Assembly (NCBI GenBank): GCA_000697355.1
Contig: JNEN01001208.1
Coordinates: forward strand, 1-64,000
Origin: Syncephalastrum monosporum B8922
Lineage: Eukaryota; Mucoromycota; Mucoromycetes; Mucorales; Syncephalastraceae
Length of the DNA stretch: 64,000 nucleotides
Direction of reading: 5' to 3'
A program made the translations under genes and the position numbers. This document shows positions 39,100-50,638 of the stretch, piece after piece (within the stretch, counting starts at the first letter, position 1; each line of letters opens with the position of its first letter). The notes below the pieces were generated by a model. It was given only the letters and a program-made list of their open reading frames with translations. It was not told the origin of the DNA and did not search any database.

Positions 39100-41300
39100 A
39101 TGAAGCAGCCGCAAGCAGCGAGACGGGTCGACCACCGCGGTATTCCTGTTGTGGTACCGTCGCAGGGTACACCGTCGGCGGTGCAGCTTTCCCCCCTAAT
39201 GCCACGGTCACCACGGCGATCAGACGCACCTGACGAAGTGCGAATCTACACGCCGAATAGAGACAAGCATTCGCTCATGCAAGCGTACGACACCTACACA
39301 AATCATTCTCCGGTGGATGTCACCCGTTTCTTTCAACGCATGCCTCCCCAGGGCGGTTCCTCTCTCCTTTCGCCCAACCAAAATAACCAGGCAACCGACT
39401 CGCTTCAGGACGCACCGACGGAACCACTCATACCAGACACACCGACCCGTGTCAGCACCTCGACCTCGACTTCTCCTTCCGTACGACGCACAAAGAACCC
39501 GCCGCCTGCTCGCCATTTGAGACCATCCAGACCCTTCCCCATCTCACCCAAACCACACCACCACGCCGCTTACCTCGCCAACAGCAACCCCTCCGTCGTC
39601 TCTTCACTCGACGTCCTCATGGACAAGAAGAAACAACAACACAAGCAACAACAACAATACAAACAAAAGCAAAAGCAGGAGCAGCAGGAGCAGCAGGAGC
39701 AGCAGGAGCAGCAGGAGCAACCCAAGGCGACAGCCCTTGCCTTGAAGGTGAAGAACGACGTCAAGGACGACGTCAAGGACGACGACGACAAGGACGACTT
39801 CAAGGTCCCAGCGCCTCCCGGCAAGAAGACAGAAGACGGCTCGCAAAAGAGTCCGGCTGCCCATGTCGACGCCACCAAGAAGACCAGTCCGCTCAAGCAG
39901 ACAGCTTCACCATCGAAGCCAGAAAGCGAGACAAACAGCCGGAAACGACCTGCAAGCAACGACGTAGACGACCGACCGACACGGCGCATGGCGGCGGACC
40001 AGTTCGCCGTCTTTGACAAATACTACAAGATCAAGGAGTGCATCGGTGAAGGCACGTTCAGTACAGTCTACAAGGCCATCGACATCCGCCACAAATACTA
40101 CAGCAATGATACCTGGGAGTCTCACCTTGCCTTGGCCAGCAATGTGAACGCCAAAGATACCCCGCATGACGACAGACCAAACAACACAGACCAGAACACG
40201 AACGACGAGGACGAGGAAGAGGATACCCACGTGGCCATCAAGCATGTCTACGGCACGACTTCCCCCGCCCGCGTCGCTGCTGAAATTTCCATCATGCGCC
40301 AACTAAGGCAAGTTTCATTTTCCTATTTTTACCTTTCCTTTCTTTAACAATCGCAACAGTGGTTCGCCTTGCATAGCACCCATGATCACTGCATTTCGCA
40401 AGGCTTCCGATGTGTTTATCGTCATGCCTTTTTTGCAACAAACCGACTTTAGGGTAAGACACATTATTACATATAGCCGCCACCCTTTCTGTTATTTATT
40501 CATGCCATCCTCCGATAGACCATGCTGTTCAAGAAAATGAGTATGGAGGATATTCAGTGTTACATGAAGTGCCTCTTCACAGCCTTGAACGAACTCCACA
40601 AACGACACATTGTCCATCGCGACGTGAAACCCCACAATTTCTTGTACGACCAGCGCCGCCGCACGGGCGTCCTCATTGACTTCGGTCTCGCCCAGCAGTA
40701 CAACCCAAATGATCGGAGTCGTCCGCTGCTTGCGCCCAAGGACAATGTGCTCCCCAAAGAAGCCACACTCGGCTGGATCAAGAACGATCCTCGCCACGGC
40801 CTGCATGCCAACCGTGCCGGTACCAAAGGCTTTCGCGCCCCCGAAGTCCTCATGGGCGATCGGCACCAAACAGGAGGTACATGGAAAATTCACTGCGGTT
40901 TTAATGAACAACGACACCTAACGAATTTTTTTGTTTGTGCGCAGCCATTGATATCTGGTCAGCAGGATGCATTCTACTGACCATCATGAGCAACCGGTAT
41001 CCGTTCTTCTCTGGTGGTGACGACGCCGACTCGCTCATCGAGATGGCCAGTGTATTTGGCTCGGACGCGCTCCAGAAAGCAGCTCGCACCGTCGGCCGCG
41101 ACGTGCACACCAACATCCCCAAGCTGCGCAAGACACCTGTCAACCTCAAGGAAATCTGCAAGGACCTCAACAAGGAGCGCTTCGAGGCCTGGGGCGCGCT
41201 TGTCGACCCTGCTATGGATCTCCTCCTCAAGTGCCTTGACATGGATTCTGTCACGCGCATCTCGGCCGCGGATGCCCTCACCCATCCCTTCTTTCGCTAA
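39100..41300 (+). CDS. CDC7: CDC7 kinase (DDK catalytic subunit)
   Basis: Kinase that with Dbf4 phosphorylates MCM to fire replication origins. ATG 39100. A long disordered N terminus (about 300 residues) carries Ser/Pro-rich segments, a Gln/Lys/Glu tract encoded by CAGGAGCAG repeats and an acidic Lys/Asp repeat. The kinase begins FDKYYKIKECIGEGTFSTVY; a loop of about 45 residues precedes HVAIKHVYGTTSPARVAAEI. Further motifs: HRDVKPHNFLYD, VLIDFGLAQQ, GTKGFRAPEVL and IDIWSAGCIL. The activation segment holds a kinase insert of about 40 residues (LLAPKDNVLPKEATLGW), typical of CDC7. Introns lie near 40308-40358, 40455-40517 and 40876-40944. It ends RISAADALTHPFFR with TAA. Confidence 0.93.
39675..39720 (+). 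repeat. In-frame 9-bp CAGGAGCAG tandem repeat
   Basis: About five copies of a nonamer coding QEQ-type units inside the CDC7 N-terminal disordered region. Length variation would change the protein without a frameshift. Confidence 0.85.
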
Positions 41301-43085
41301 CTGCCGCCCTCACTTTCTTTCTTTCCCTCGTAGATGTACATACATACTTTGAAACCAACGCCTTACCCTGATTTGAAGAAATCTTCTGCTAAAATGGCTG
41401 AACGACGGACCGATAAACTTGAAAATAATAGCTAGAAGTATTTGCGTGACTTTAAAGGAAAGGGGCCCATCCTTGTGTGAAGGAAGATAATGGTGCATGA
41501 AAGAAAGGCGAAATAACTGAAATAAGCGAGCTAGATATTAGCATGACAGGAAATTGTGTGCGGGAGACATGCAGTTGCGAAAGACCACTGGCGTGATATG
41601 ACTTCTGTGATAGCCGAGATAGGGGTCCAGGTATCTTGAGTTACTGGCGTATAGGTCTCTGTTTATTTCGGCTGAACCATTAACCGAAAACGGGACCGCA
41701 CACGGACAGAGCGGTTTCAATAGGCAGCGGTTTCAATAGGCGTTTCGACATGATCGTATAGAATGGCCAAAAAGTGGCAGAACCAGCTAGGTACTAATGA
41801 ATGCAATAAGCAGCTGATTTACAGGACTATTTATTTTAAAGCAAAGCCCTCGTACTATTTTTCCGTCTCAAACTAGCCATACCCATTGGAGTAACGTGAA
41901 GTAATATTTAAAAAGGGAAACACTGTAGTAGCTGAATTACTGCAGTCATGTTGCTGGCTCCGTACTATACTCAATATCAGTGCAATAGATTACTACTCTT
42001 GATTCGTTACTTCTATTTCGCTACGATGGCGGACAATTTCGAGAAGAAGGGTGAGGATCACAGTAAAGTAGTACAGTATATATATTTGCCGTACAAAGGC
42101 GCTTCAGACAGGCGGATATAATGAAGGAAGGAGAACGGGTCACCTGCTTTAACATTTGCTTTACATAGGGGACTTCACCAAAGCACAATTGATGACCTGT
42201 GTAGAGCATGATGGTTGCACATACAAAGTAATATTTCCCTCTGTACTCTCTGTTACCTCTGCTCCTCCACGTGTGTATCGTATTTCTCTCCTGTTTCTTC
42301 TAGTATATAGACTGGTGCTCAACATGTACCCACAATACAACTGTCTTTTGTCTCTGTCTTTTCCTCCCGCTGTATCTATTCCTTGTAGTGTAAATAGTAC
42401 CTAGCCTAATTTCATAGTCTTCCAGACAATTCTGGTACATTTTATCCTAGATACCTCACCTTTTGTCCCTTAATACATCTTATTTACCTCAAAAGATTCC
42501 TCCTGATAGCATTGAATTGTGCTCGAAGCACGTGGCACCTCGCTTACACGTACCTACGTTTGTGTAGACTAATACTAGATTAGACTGTTAGTCTCTTTAT
42601 CCCAAATTATTACTACCAGTTTTCTTCCTCTGTTCTTCTGTTGCGTCTGATTTCCCTAAGTGAATTGCATCCTTTATTCCCTGCTGGACCTCTAGCTTAC
42701 TATTATAGCACCTTGGCTTCCAGTCACTGCGCGTTCTGTCCTTCGAGTCGAATTCTCCTTCTATCTTGCTTGTCTCTCTTGGCTGTCCCGCATATTACAC
42801 CCGGCCACATCCACACCTTCGGCTCTCTTCCCAAGACTTCTACAAATTATGAATGACGCAATACTCCATACAATATATTATATTGATACATGTAATGAAA
42901 CATGGGGATATATTTTATACCGTCGGGATCATAAACGGCACGGCACACAAAGTGACCATTTGACGACTTTTGGTCTTCGCGTGGGAATGGGACGCGCTAA
43001 GGTCATAGAGTAGCAAGTCGCACAGAATCACTCTACGTGAATGAAGAGACTTTACCCAGGAAAAAACAGGTGGGCGACTGTCTCG
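41301..43085. other. Gene desert, left part
   Basis: AT-rich, no supported gene. A 16-bp direct tandem duplication (AGCGGTTTCAATAGGC twice) sits at about 41710-41741. A T/C-rich stretch spans 42220-42420. Confidence 0.5.
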
Positions 43086-43175
43086 CTCCGTCTCCTCCCC
43101 AGCCCTTTATTTGGGCTGCGCGCCGGGACGCCACTTGCGGGGGCAAGCCCCTTTCCCCCCTGGGCTCCCACCGAG
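43086..43175. repeat. GC-rich hairpin cluster
   Basis: A sharply GC-rich island in an AT-rich desert. It contains AGCCC-7 nt-GGGCT at 43101-43117 and CTTGC-GGGG-GCAAG at 43134-43147. It lies about 190 bp beyond the 3' side (minus-strand sense) of the decayed endonuclease frame and may be the terminal part of the same mobile element. Confidence 0.55.
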
Positions 43176-43361
43176 AGTTCTATACTCCATAGAGAAAGCC
43201 TAATAATTTCGAGCCAGAATATTGCAATGTAGAAAGCTCAAGATTTTAGCATAATATTGTATTGTCAAACTTATGGATAAAGATGTGAAAGCTGGTTTAT
43301 CGACGAACCCACAATGGCTCATGATAGCTAATCAAGGAGCAGCAGACACCACTATCAGCGA

Positions 43362-43947
43362 CATAAAATTAGCATAAACGTGATCCAAATTCGTCCCGGA
43401 GCGAGCAGTGTGTGTCTTGCGGGGGAAGGGAAGGCAAGAAAAGATGTCCCTAAAGTCTAGAAGCCCATTGGCTTCTCTGCAGTAGAAGGGTCTCTATCAA
43501 AGTCTCCCGCCAGAAGGGTGTGTCCGCTGACACTATCAAGTAGCGGTTAAAAGACGCTGGTCATTTGGCTGAGCGGCATGTGAGGCGGCACATAAACAGC
43601 AGCGATAGTAGAGTTTCACAAGATAAACCGAGCAAAACTTGATGCTACGCCAGAATCGCTGTCGTGAACCAGTTGTGCATATGTGCTTCGTACCGGAAGC
43701 AGCAATTCTTTAAAATAGCAAGAGACACTGCTTGGCAAACGCCTACGACCATCAGTAAGAGTGATATACCCAACAACGGGGAAGCCGGGAGCATGTGCAG
43801 CTGCTCATCATTTCGCACCCCTGTCTCCGTGAACAGCAGAACGGATGAGCTGAGATGTACATAGCCACTGACTATTTGATCCCGGTGTGCGGACAAGCTT
43901 TGGACATTGTGGACCGTGACCTGGTGCAGTTCTGGCAATCGTTCCAA
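43362..43947 (-). pseudogene. Decayed endonuclease/exonuclease/phosphatase (EEP) domain of a mobile element
   Basis: On the minus strand, frame 43947-43645 reads HQVTVHNVQSLSAHRDQIVS and then SSVLLFTETGVRND, matching the N-terminal EEP pattern NxxSLxxH...ETW. Continuing in shifted frames toward 43362: VYVPPHMPLSQM, LAGDFDRDPSTAEKPMGF (the GDFN motif) then TAG, and after one frameshift DFRDIFSCLPFPRKTHTARS followed by GTNLDHVYAN, the late SxxxxDHV-type EEP motif. Order and spacing fit one EEP domain broken by at least one stop and two frameshifts. Such domains occur in LINE elements and in some fungal Helitron-like PIF1 proteins. No reverse transcriptase is seen nearby. Confidence 0.65.
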
Positions 43948-44115
43948 AAGGAAACGGAGCCGCGCCTACTGGTCCAATCTGTGCTGAAATCTCCAGTTTC
44001 TCACTTGGGATTGCTCAGCGAAGCATCAATTAAAAAGTCCACTTGCGGAACTTCGTCAAGCTACATATGTAGTACAGCTATAAGGTCCCGCCGTGAGAAA
44101 GACGTCGCCAATTCA
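43948..44115 (-). pseudogene. Possible upstream continuation of the mobile-element frame
   Basis: Minus-strand fragments just upstream of the EEP start read RLRFLLERLPELHQ directly into the EEP frame, VPQVDFLIDASLSNPK in a second frame, and near 44050 a Y-V-A-stop-R string that could be what is left of the YVALSR motif of PIF1 helicases. The signal is weak and broken; the link rests on position and partial motif likeness only. Confidence 0.25.
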
Positions 44116-46199
44116 TTATCCTTATGCATGCATGAAAAATGATGCTAATGTTTTGTACCATCGATTAAGCACCGTGTGCATCTTATTTGAAATTTGGTGT
44201 TTCCCGGATAGAATGAATAGTATAGGCCTTCCATAAAGCGTTTATTGCGTATGGCGAAAGTCTGTAACTTTGACTTATTGCTAAGTGCAGGTTCCAGGAA
44301 GGACACTGCCACACTAACTACATGCAAACTTTGTAGCTGTGAAAGTAATAACCAAGAGGGTTAAGGATGATTAGATTCGCGCTTCTCTTTGAATCATATA
44401 CTCAAATAAAGCATTACTCAGTGATAGACTAAAAGCATGTCCATGTCTACGTGTATAGCGATATAATGTTCATTGATCAATGTGCTAAAATCCATAGGTG
44501 AGAATAGTATTTAGCAGTCGAATGACCGGCTCATTGTCGGATATAGATACTAGAGTTTGCCGCGGTTTGTAGAACCTTGGAGGGCATGTCAAATTTATGG
44601 AGAAGCCCCCAATACCTCGTCGTCCGATATCTGATCACGGTTGTAGTAGAACGCGACGATATCGGCGCATTCTCTATCGATACTGTATCAGCATACCCGA
44701 TAGTAAGCGTAGGTGAATGTGTATCATTTTGCGAGATACATGCCAGTTTCCCGGTGTTTTGTGCCTGATGTAAGGTAAAAAATGCGATAGTGCGAGAAGC
44801 TGCTCGATCGTATAGCGGGTGGGGTCAGCGGACCCAATTAAATGGAAGAGGTTGGAGACCATTAGAAAATGGTAAGAGTGAGCCATCAACATGCCAGCTT
44901 GGCAGCTTTGATAGTGGCGACGTTAGGTGTATTTTATATGAATGGAACAACTAATACATGAATGTTTGACGACACCATCATTATCGAGACGGTCGTTAAT
45001 CGCTATTTAATCTGCGGTCATTTAGCGGGTCCATACGTATGAGCCTCGGTCAAGTGTCCAGTTTCAGCTTAAACCTCATCGTCTTTTACGGTACTTTGGA
45101 GGTGGTTTCACGTCTTGAATTTACCTTGGGAAAGGCTCCACAGATTTTAAAAAACATTATTGAGAAAATAGTTAGGAAGAAGCCAGTTATACCTTCTGCG
45201 ATATTAGCATCCACCCACATAAGCGCACCATTTATACAAACAACAGCCGTGCATTTTCATTACACGAATGGACTTTGGTACTTCCCACAAAGACCCTCAA
45301 AACACGTTTATGGGAAGGCTGCACCACTATACCTCACGCATACTGTTGCTGTCTATTAGAAAGCTATTTTAGGAGATCCTGCTGATTGCAAGTCGGTAAC
45401 AATAATTGGTGTCTTCACCCGCAAGAGAAAAGCTACCCAGAGATTGCTGCTAGGCTACATCTATCCAACCGGCATTTATCTGTGTAGACAGCGATTAAGC
45501 TTCATGTATTAAGCCATAGGACTGCTGTTTGACGACGAAACTATGGCAGCCTGCTTGCGACAGCATAACAGACGCATGTCACAAACGATTTTCTTTGTTT
45601 CACTTCTGGAAGGAAACACCGAAGGTTCTTTTCCCCCTATTGCTTTTCTAACAATGAAACTACGGTACAGTACATCTGTAAAGAAGCTAGGAGTTCATGT
45701 TGCCGTGGATACGCAAAACTCGAATATTTCATGTGCTCTATCCCACCGCTTCCCGGGAGATGGTCCATTCCTCTGCACCCAAGGCGTGGTCCATTCAGTC
45801 TTATTTAAGAATGAAATTAATGTTGCGGCACGTGTGGAGGAGTGAGAACCATGATGCATAGGACGCATAAGGTTATTTGCTTGTTATTCCAAAATGTCAC
45901 CTGTGAAAATTCGTTAGTGTATTTAGGCACTTCTAACACCCATATCTGTTGGTCGTGTACCCAGCAAGCTGATTGTATTATTCCCATGCTGTTTTTACGT
46001 GGATTCGGTGACACATGGCGCCATGCATATCTTCTGTTTCAATAGCAAGTGTAACTTAACGAAGCCCGGAAAACTGTATCAAGAAAAGCGTGGGCATGCG
46101 ATATAATGTGTATGAAAGTAATGGAGATGTTTCGAATGGAATGTGTATGTACGACCCATGCTGCGTATCTATCTGTCTATCTATCTAGTTTATTTGTGC
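44116..46199. other. Gene desert, right part
   Basis: AT-rich DNA with only short unsupported ORFs (for example near 45039 and 45543). A TATC microsatellite lies near 46165-46187, just past the helicase stop. Confidence 0.5.
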
Positions 46200-48806
46200 T
46201 TATGCGCCTTTTCGTCGCTTAAGAGCGCGTTCCCGGATCGCCTCAATTTCCTGTGCACGTTTCATGCGTGCGGCCTCAGCCTCAGCTATTGCACGATCGT
46301 GCGCCCGTTTCGCCTCCGCTTGGACGGTTTCATGCTCCATCTCCTGCACGTTTGGTGCGTTTTCACCATTCAAACGCGTCTTCGGTAGTTTGCGTATCCG
46401 CTCGTAACCTGCACCACCTTTAACCCAGTCCCACACTATCTTGGAGACGCCTTTCATAACTGCCTTGTTGGTGTACGTCACATGCATATATACGACCCAA
46501 TCGAGCTCCGAGTATCGGATCTTGTGGCGATCAAGCATATCCGAGAACGCGCACAGTGGGTGCAGGTGGAGGGCCAAGAGCGCAGCGGACGACGCGCGCT
46601 CGTCCAGCTCGGCCGTCATGCCTTCGGTGAGATGGTGGTCAGGCGAATAGTGTGAGAACACGGCGCGATTGTGGCCCTTATTGGCAATGTTGGTAAAGTA
46701 GCCGGTCAGGAATGACTTGATGATTGGGACCGGATCGGCTTCTTCGTGTGTCAATTTCTTCTTTTTCTTTGACTTGACAGGCACGCGTGGCGCATGCTTG
46801 ATCGGCAGCCTTAGCTTGGCCATCACGTCCGCGAGCTGCGACCGCACGTTCGCAGCTGTGTCGAGAACCTTGCCATTGATCCAATTTTCCCTGCACCAGC
46901 TACGGCTCTTATTGTGGTCCAGCCACTGCTCCCACACGTGGAGGTAGGTCATATGGTCACCGGTACGGTGTGCGAAGCGTAGCTTGCATTCCTCAGCTTC
47001 AATGACAGCCTCCTCACCGCCGCGGCCTCGTGCACTTGGCGCACGGAACAAGTCGTATTCGCCTGCCAGAATGCTCGCAATCGTCAGGACCTCCTCGGAG
47101 CAGTCGAATTCCTCGGCGGAGGCAACCAGCACGCGCGCGAGCGAGGGTGAGAGTGGGAAATAGCTCATCCTTTCGCCAAGTTTTGTGATACGGCCAGCGT
47201 CATCAATGGCGCCGAGGAGATAGAGCTGCTTGAGGGCGTTCTTGACGAGTTTTTCTTCCGGTGGGTCGATAAACTCAAAATGGACGACGTCCACTATACC
47301 CATCTTTTTCAGCGAGAGGACGGTGCCGAGCAAGCTGCTCCGTTGGATTTCAGGTACAGTGTCAGGCAGCATGCTATCAAACCCTTCAGGTGTGTACAAG
47401 CGATAAGCTTTTCCAGGTGCCGTTCTGTTGGTATTTTGCCGCATGATCGACCACTGATTAGGTAATGCTATGCAACAAGGTTTGTGTATTCTCCCGCTCG
47501 CTTACCGTCCTGCGCGGCCAGCACGTTGAGTTGCTGCTGCTTGGCTGATTTGTGTCACCAGCAAGGCATCCATGCCTGTGTGAGGGTCGTACGACTTTTC
47601 CTTGACAAAGCCAGAATCGACGACATAACGAATACCAGGAATGGTGACGGAGGTCTAGTACAGCATGCGATGAGTCACAATCCTAAACCGTGTTTCATTA
47701 TCAGCTTACCTGGGCCACATTCGTGGCGAACACAATCTTCCGCGTGCCAGGACGAGGAGGGTTAAACACCGCCTTTTGGTCGTACGTCTCCAGACTGGCA
47801 TACAGCGGGTAAATAGCCGCGTCGCGCACGTCGTCATGCATGCGGATATCGCGTGTGTCACCACGGAGACGCTCCTCGAAGGCTTTGCACGCGCGCTCAA
47901 TATCGTTTTGGCCTGTCAAGAAGACGAGCATGTCGCCGGGCGGTTCGTGGGTATGAATATACCAGGCACACTCGATGGCATGCTCGACAAAATTCGATTT
48001 TAGGGTGGCCAGTCGCTGGGCGTCGTGGTAAGTGACGATGTCGACCGGGAAGGTGCGTCCCGGGATCTCAAAGATGGGGCACTCGTCGAAAAAGTCTGAG
48101 AACTTTTCGACGTCGAGCGTGGCCGACATGATAAGCACTTTAAGGTCGGGACGGAGACGCTGAGTCTTTTTGAGCATGCCAAACAAGACATCTGTCTCAA
48201 GAGTGCGTTCGTGGGCTTCATCAATCACGACGATGGAGTACTGTGATAAGCGAGGATCTTCGGTTGCTTCGCGGAGCAGGACACCATCCGTCATGTACTT
48301 GAGACGCGTCGACGGCCCGCTCGTATCGTCGAATCGAATCGTGTAACCCACCGTCGAGCCTAGCCGCACATTCTGTTCTTCGCTCACGCGCTTCGCCACT
48401 GAGTTGAGTACAGAATGTAACCGGTGTCAATACGACGCTTGGCTTAAATAAGTATGCTTACCTGTGATGGCTGCGATGCGTCTATCCAAAAATGTGCGAG
48501 TTTTCGCGTTAATGCTTCCATGATAAAAGGAAAAACAATTGTCTTCCGCATCCATACCTTGGTTGAGTCACGCCAATCTTTTTCATATCCGGCATGGCCT
48601 CGAGAATGTATTGCGGAATCTGGGTCGTCTTGCCCGATCCTTTCGAATGCGATTAGAGGGCCGTGAATCGAATGCGCGTCAATTTCGGGTTTACCAGTTT
48701 CACCAATGACTACCAAAACATTGTACTCGCGTATGGCTTCAATAAGATCATGTCTGTATTCATAGGTGGGCAGCTGCTTGCGTTGCTCCAGAATAGCGTC
48801 CTCCAT
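46200..48806 (-). CDS. DEAH-box RNA helicase, DHX40-like
   Basis: ATP-dependent RNA helicase of the DEAH/RHA family. Start ATG 48806 ([18 protein letters not shown]); introns rejoin [57 protein letters not shown] and [20 protein letters not shown]. All motifs are present: [48 protein letters not shown]. These are followed by winged-helix, ratchet/HA2 ([20 protein letters not shown]) and OB-fold ([13 protein letters not shown]...) domains and a Lys/Arg-rich tail. There is almost no N-terminal extension; this compact layout, the [10 protein letters not shown] region and [13 protein letters not shown] suggest DHX40 rather than Prp22/Prp43. The upstream frame is open to 48917, so a slightly longer N terminus is possible. 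Confidence 0.88.
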
Positions 48807-50638
48807 GATAATAAGAGAAAATCCAAGCAACCACCAAAAGCGGTGCTCAAAAAACTGCCACTTGTTAGCGTGACACAGAAAGACCAGCACACTTTTGACG
48901 GGTCTGTCCACGCGCACACACGACTCGCCGCACGCGTGTTAAGGATAAAATGCATCAAAAACGTAAATATCCATTATTTTCCTGGAGTCGTGTGTTATCT
49001 ATGTTGTGTTTACATATACTTTGCGTTAATACCAGTCGAAAATTAGTTTAAGCCTAAAGGTTCTTTTGACACTATACTGTACTGTACAACTTCCATTTCT
49101 TTCGTTCCTCTTATTCTTTCCATCACGCGGACCCCTGGTGTTTCTCGGTGGCACAGTACGTACGTTATAGACGAAAAGGAGGAATAGAATAGAAAAAAAA
49201 GGAAACAAGTGGAGTCCGGGCTTGTCACTGTACAAGGTATGATAACACCGAGCCGCTGGTTTGTGTGCATGTGCGCGCGTGTGTGTGAGTGTGCACATGT
49301 GCTGCTTTGCATCTCTCGAAGCGTTTCCTATTCGAGCCGCATCCACCGAATTAATGCATCTGGATTTAGAGAATGACACACAGAACCTGAGATTTTTGCG
49401 TGGTGTCCCCGTTATACTTCTGTAAAGTAAATGGACTCCCGTTCGTCGGCTTTTCAAGTTCAGGCGGTTTCCTTGCTGCCATTCTTTTACTGATCGATTC
49501 CTCTTTGTAAGCCGTCGCGTGTGTGTGTAACCATGCTCAGCTTTTAATACGCGCTTTTGTGTGTGTGTACATGTGTTCCTCAGAGCGTCCCTCTCTACTC
49601 CTCGAATTATAATGAATCGGCGATCTTTTGGCGAGTGCAATGAGGCTCAATCTATTTTTTTTTTATTTTGATGGTCAGCTCAGTAGGATTTGCTTATATA
49701 AACCCCTCCCTATCACCATTTCCTCATTCCTTCTTTCATTGTCTTTTGCTCTCTTTCGGCGTCTCTGCCTCCCTTCTGGTGTCTTTCTTTTCGTCCGCTC
49801 CCGTGCGTGCGTCGTTGCGCGTCGTTGCGCGACCTTGTGCGTCTCTGTGCGTCTCTGTGCGTCTTTGCGCACGCGCCCGTGCTGCCGCGTTCGTGTCCCC
49901 GCGACGCGCTTCCTAAAGCGTAGGGGACCCACTATGGAGGGTGGCCTTCGTGTGTGGGGGCCAGGGAGGACCGTGTTCCTCCCCTACTCCAACGGGCACT
50001 TTTTCAGCGGGCGCCTCCTGGCTGGTATATTGTCGTCTCTCACAATTACCCGGCCGGGTGGTGGTAAGTGCTTGTAGGCTCAATTTTTTTTTCTTACCGT
50101 TGACATAAACCATGATCTCATTAGGTCCCGTTATTATCCGTCTGTCTTTTTGTATCCGCGCCTCGGCTTTCTTACTCATCTGGTCCTCGCGCGAGTGGTG
50201 TCTTGGGAGCACATCCGTCCATCTCAATCGAAACAAGTGAAACCACGTTCACCTGTCATTCTTATTCGCTGGCGCGCTGTCGCTGTGGTGGTGGTGATAC
50301 GCGGCTTGTCCGTCTCTCTTTGTTGACTTGTTTCATAACACATGTCCCTGTACTACGCGGAAATAAAGTTTTGCCTTGCTATGCCTTGTTGAGCTAAAAA
50401 GTTGTTTGTGTTTGTTTTGTTGTCAAGGGGAAAAGGTGCCATTTGCATCTGCAATGTCCTTTTGCGGACAGCTGAGTTTTTTTTCCTTTTCATCGCGGTT
50501 AGGCCGAAAGCCCGGTAGCCAAGGAAAAAGAGCACAGAGACACCGAATAATCATGTAATACATACACAGCCATGACGGTAAACGCGACCGCGTGGGTTTT
50601 TGGCAGCGTGTTTTTTTTTCTCACTTATATTTTGCAGA
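48807..50638. promoter_or_regulatory. Divergent intergenic region between helicase and S-formylglutathione hydrolase
   Basis: 1.8 kb. It contains GT-rich runs near 49257-49300 and 49525-49570, a decamer tandem repeat at 49811-49870, and a probable 5'-UTR intron of the hydrolase gene ending TTTTGCAG at 50637, one base before its ATG. No separate gene is supported. Confidence 0.55.
49811..49870 (+). repeat. 10-bp tandem repeat, six units
   Basis: Six consecutive decamers: GTCGTTGCGC twice, GACCTTGTGC, GTCTCTGTGC twice, GTCTTTGCGC. Clean 10-bp periodicity, about one helical turn, upstream of the hydrolase gene. Confidence 0.9.

Noticed and set aside
43041..43232. Short ORF over the GC-rich island
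   Set aside because: Arises from lack of stops in GC-rich hairpin DNA; better explained as a non-coding repeat.
43640..43660. GCTACGCCAGAA shared with the inverted-repeat element near 62025
   Set aside because: A 12-base match alone is too short to claim a second copy of the MITE.
45039..45845. Two ORFs of about 100 codons in the desert
   Set aside because: No motif, no splice-linked partners, and close to the length expected by chance.
49628..50077. 149-codon ORF upstream of the hydrolase
   Set aside because: Covers the decamer repeat and yields Cys/Arg/Val repeats; no conserved motif.
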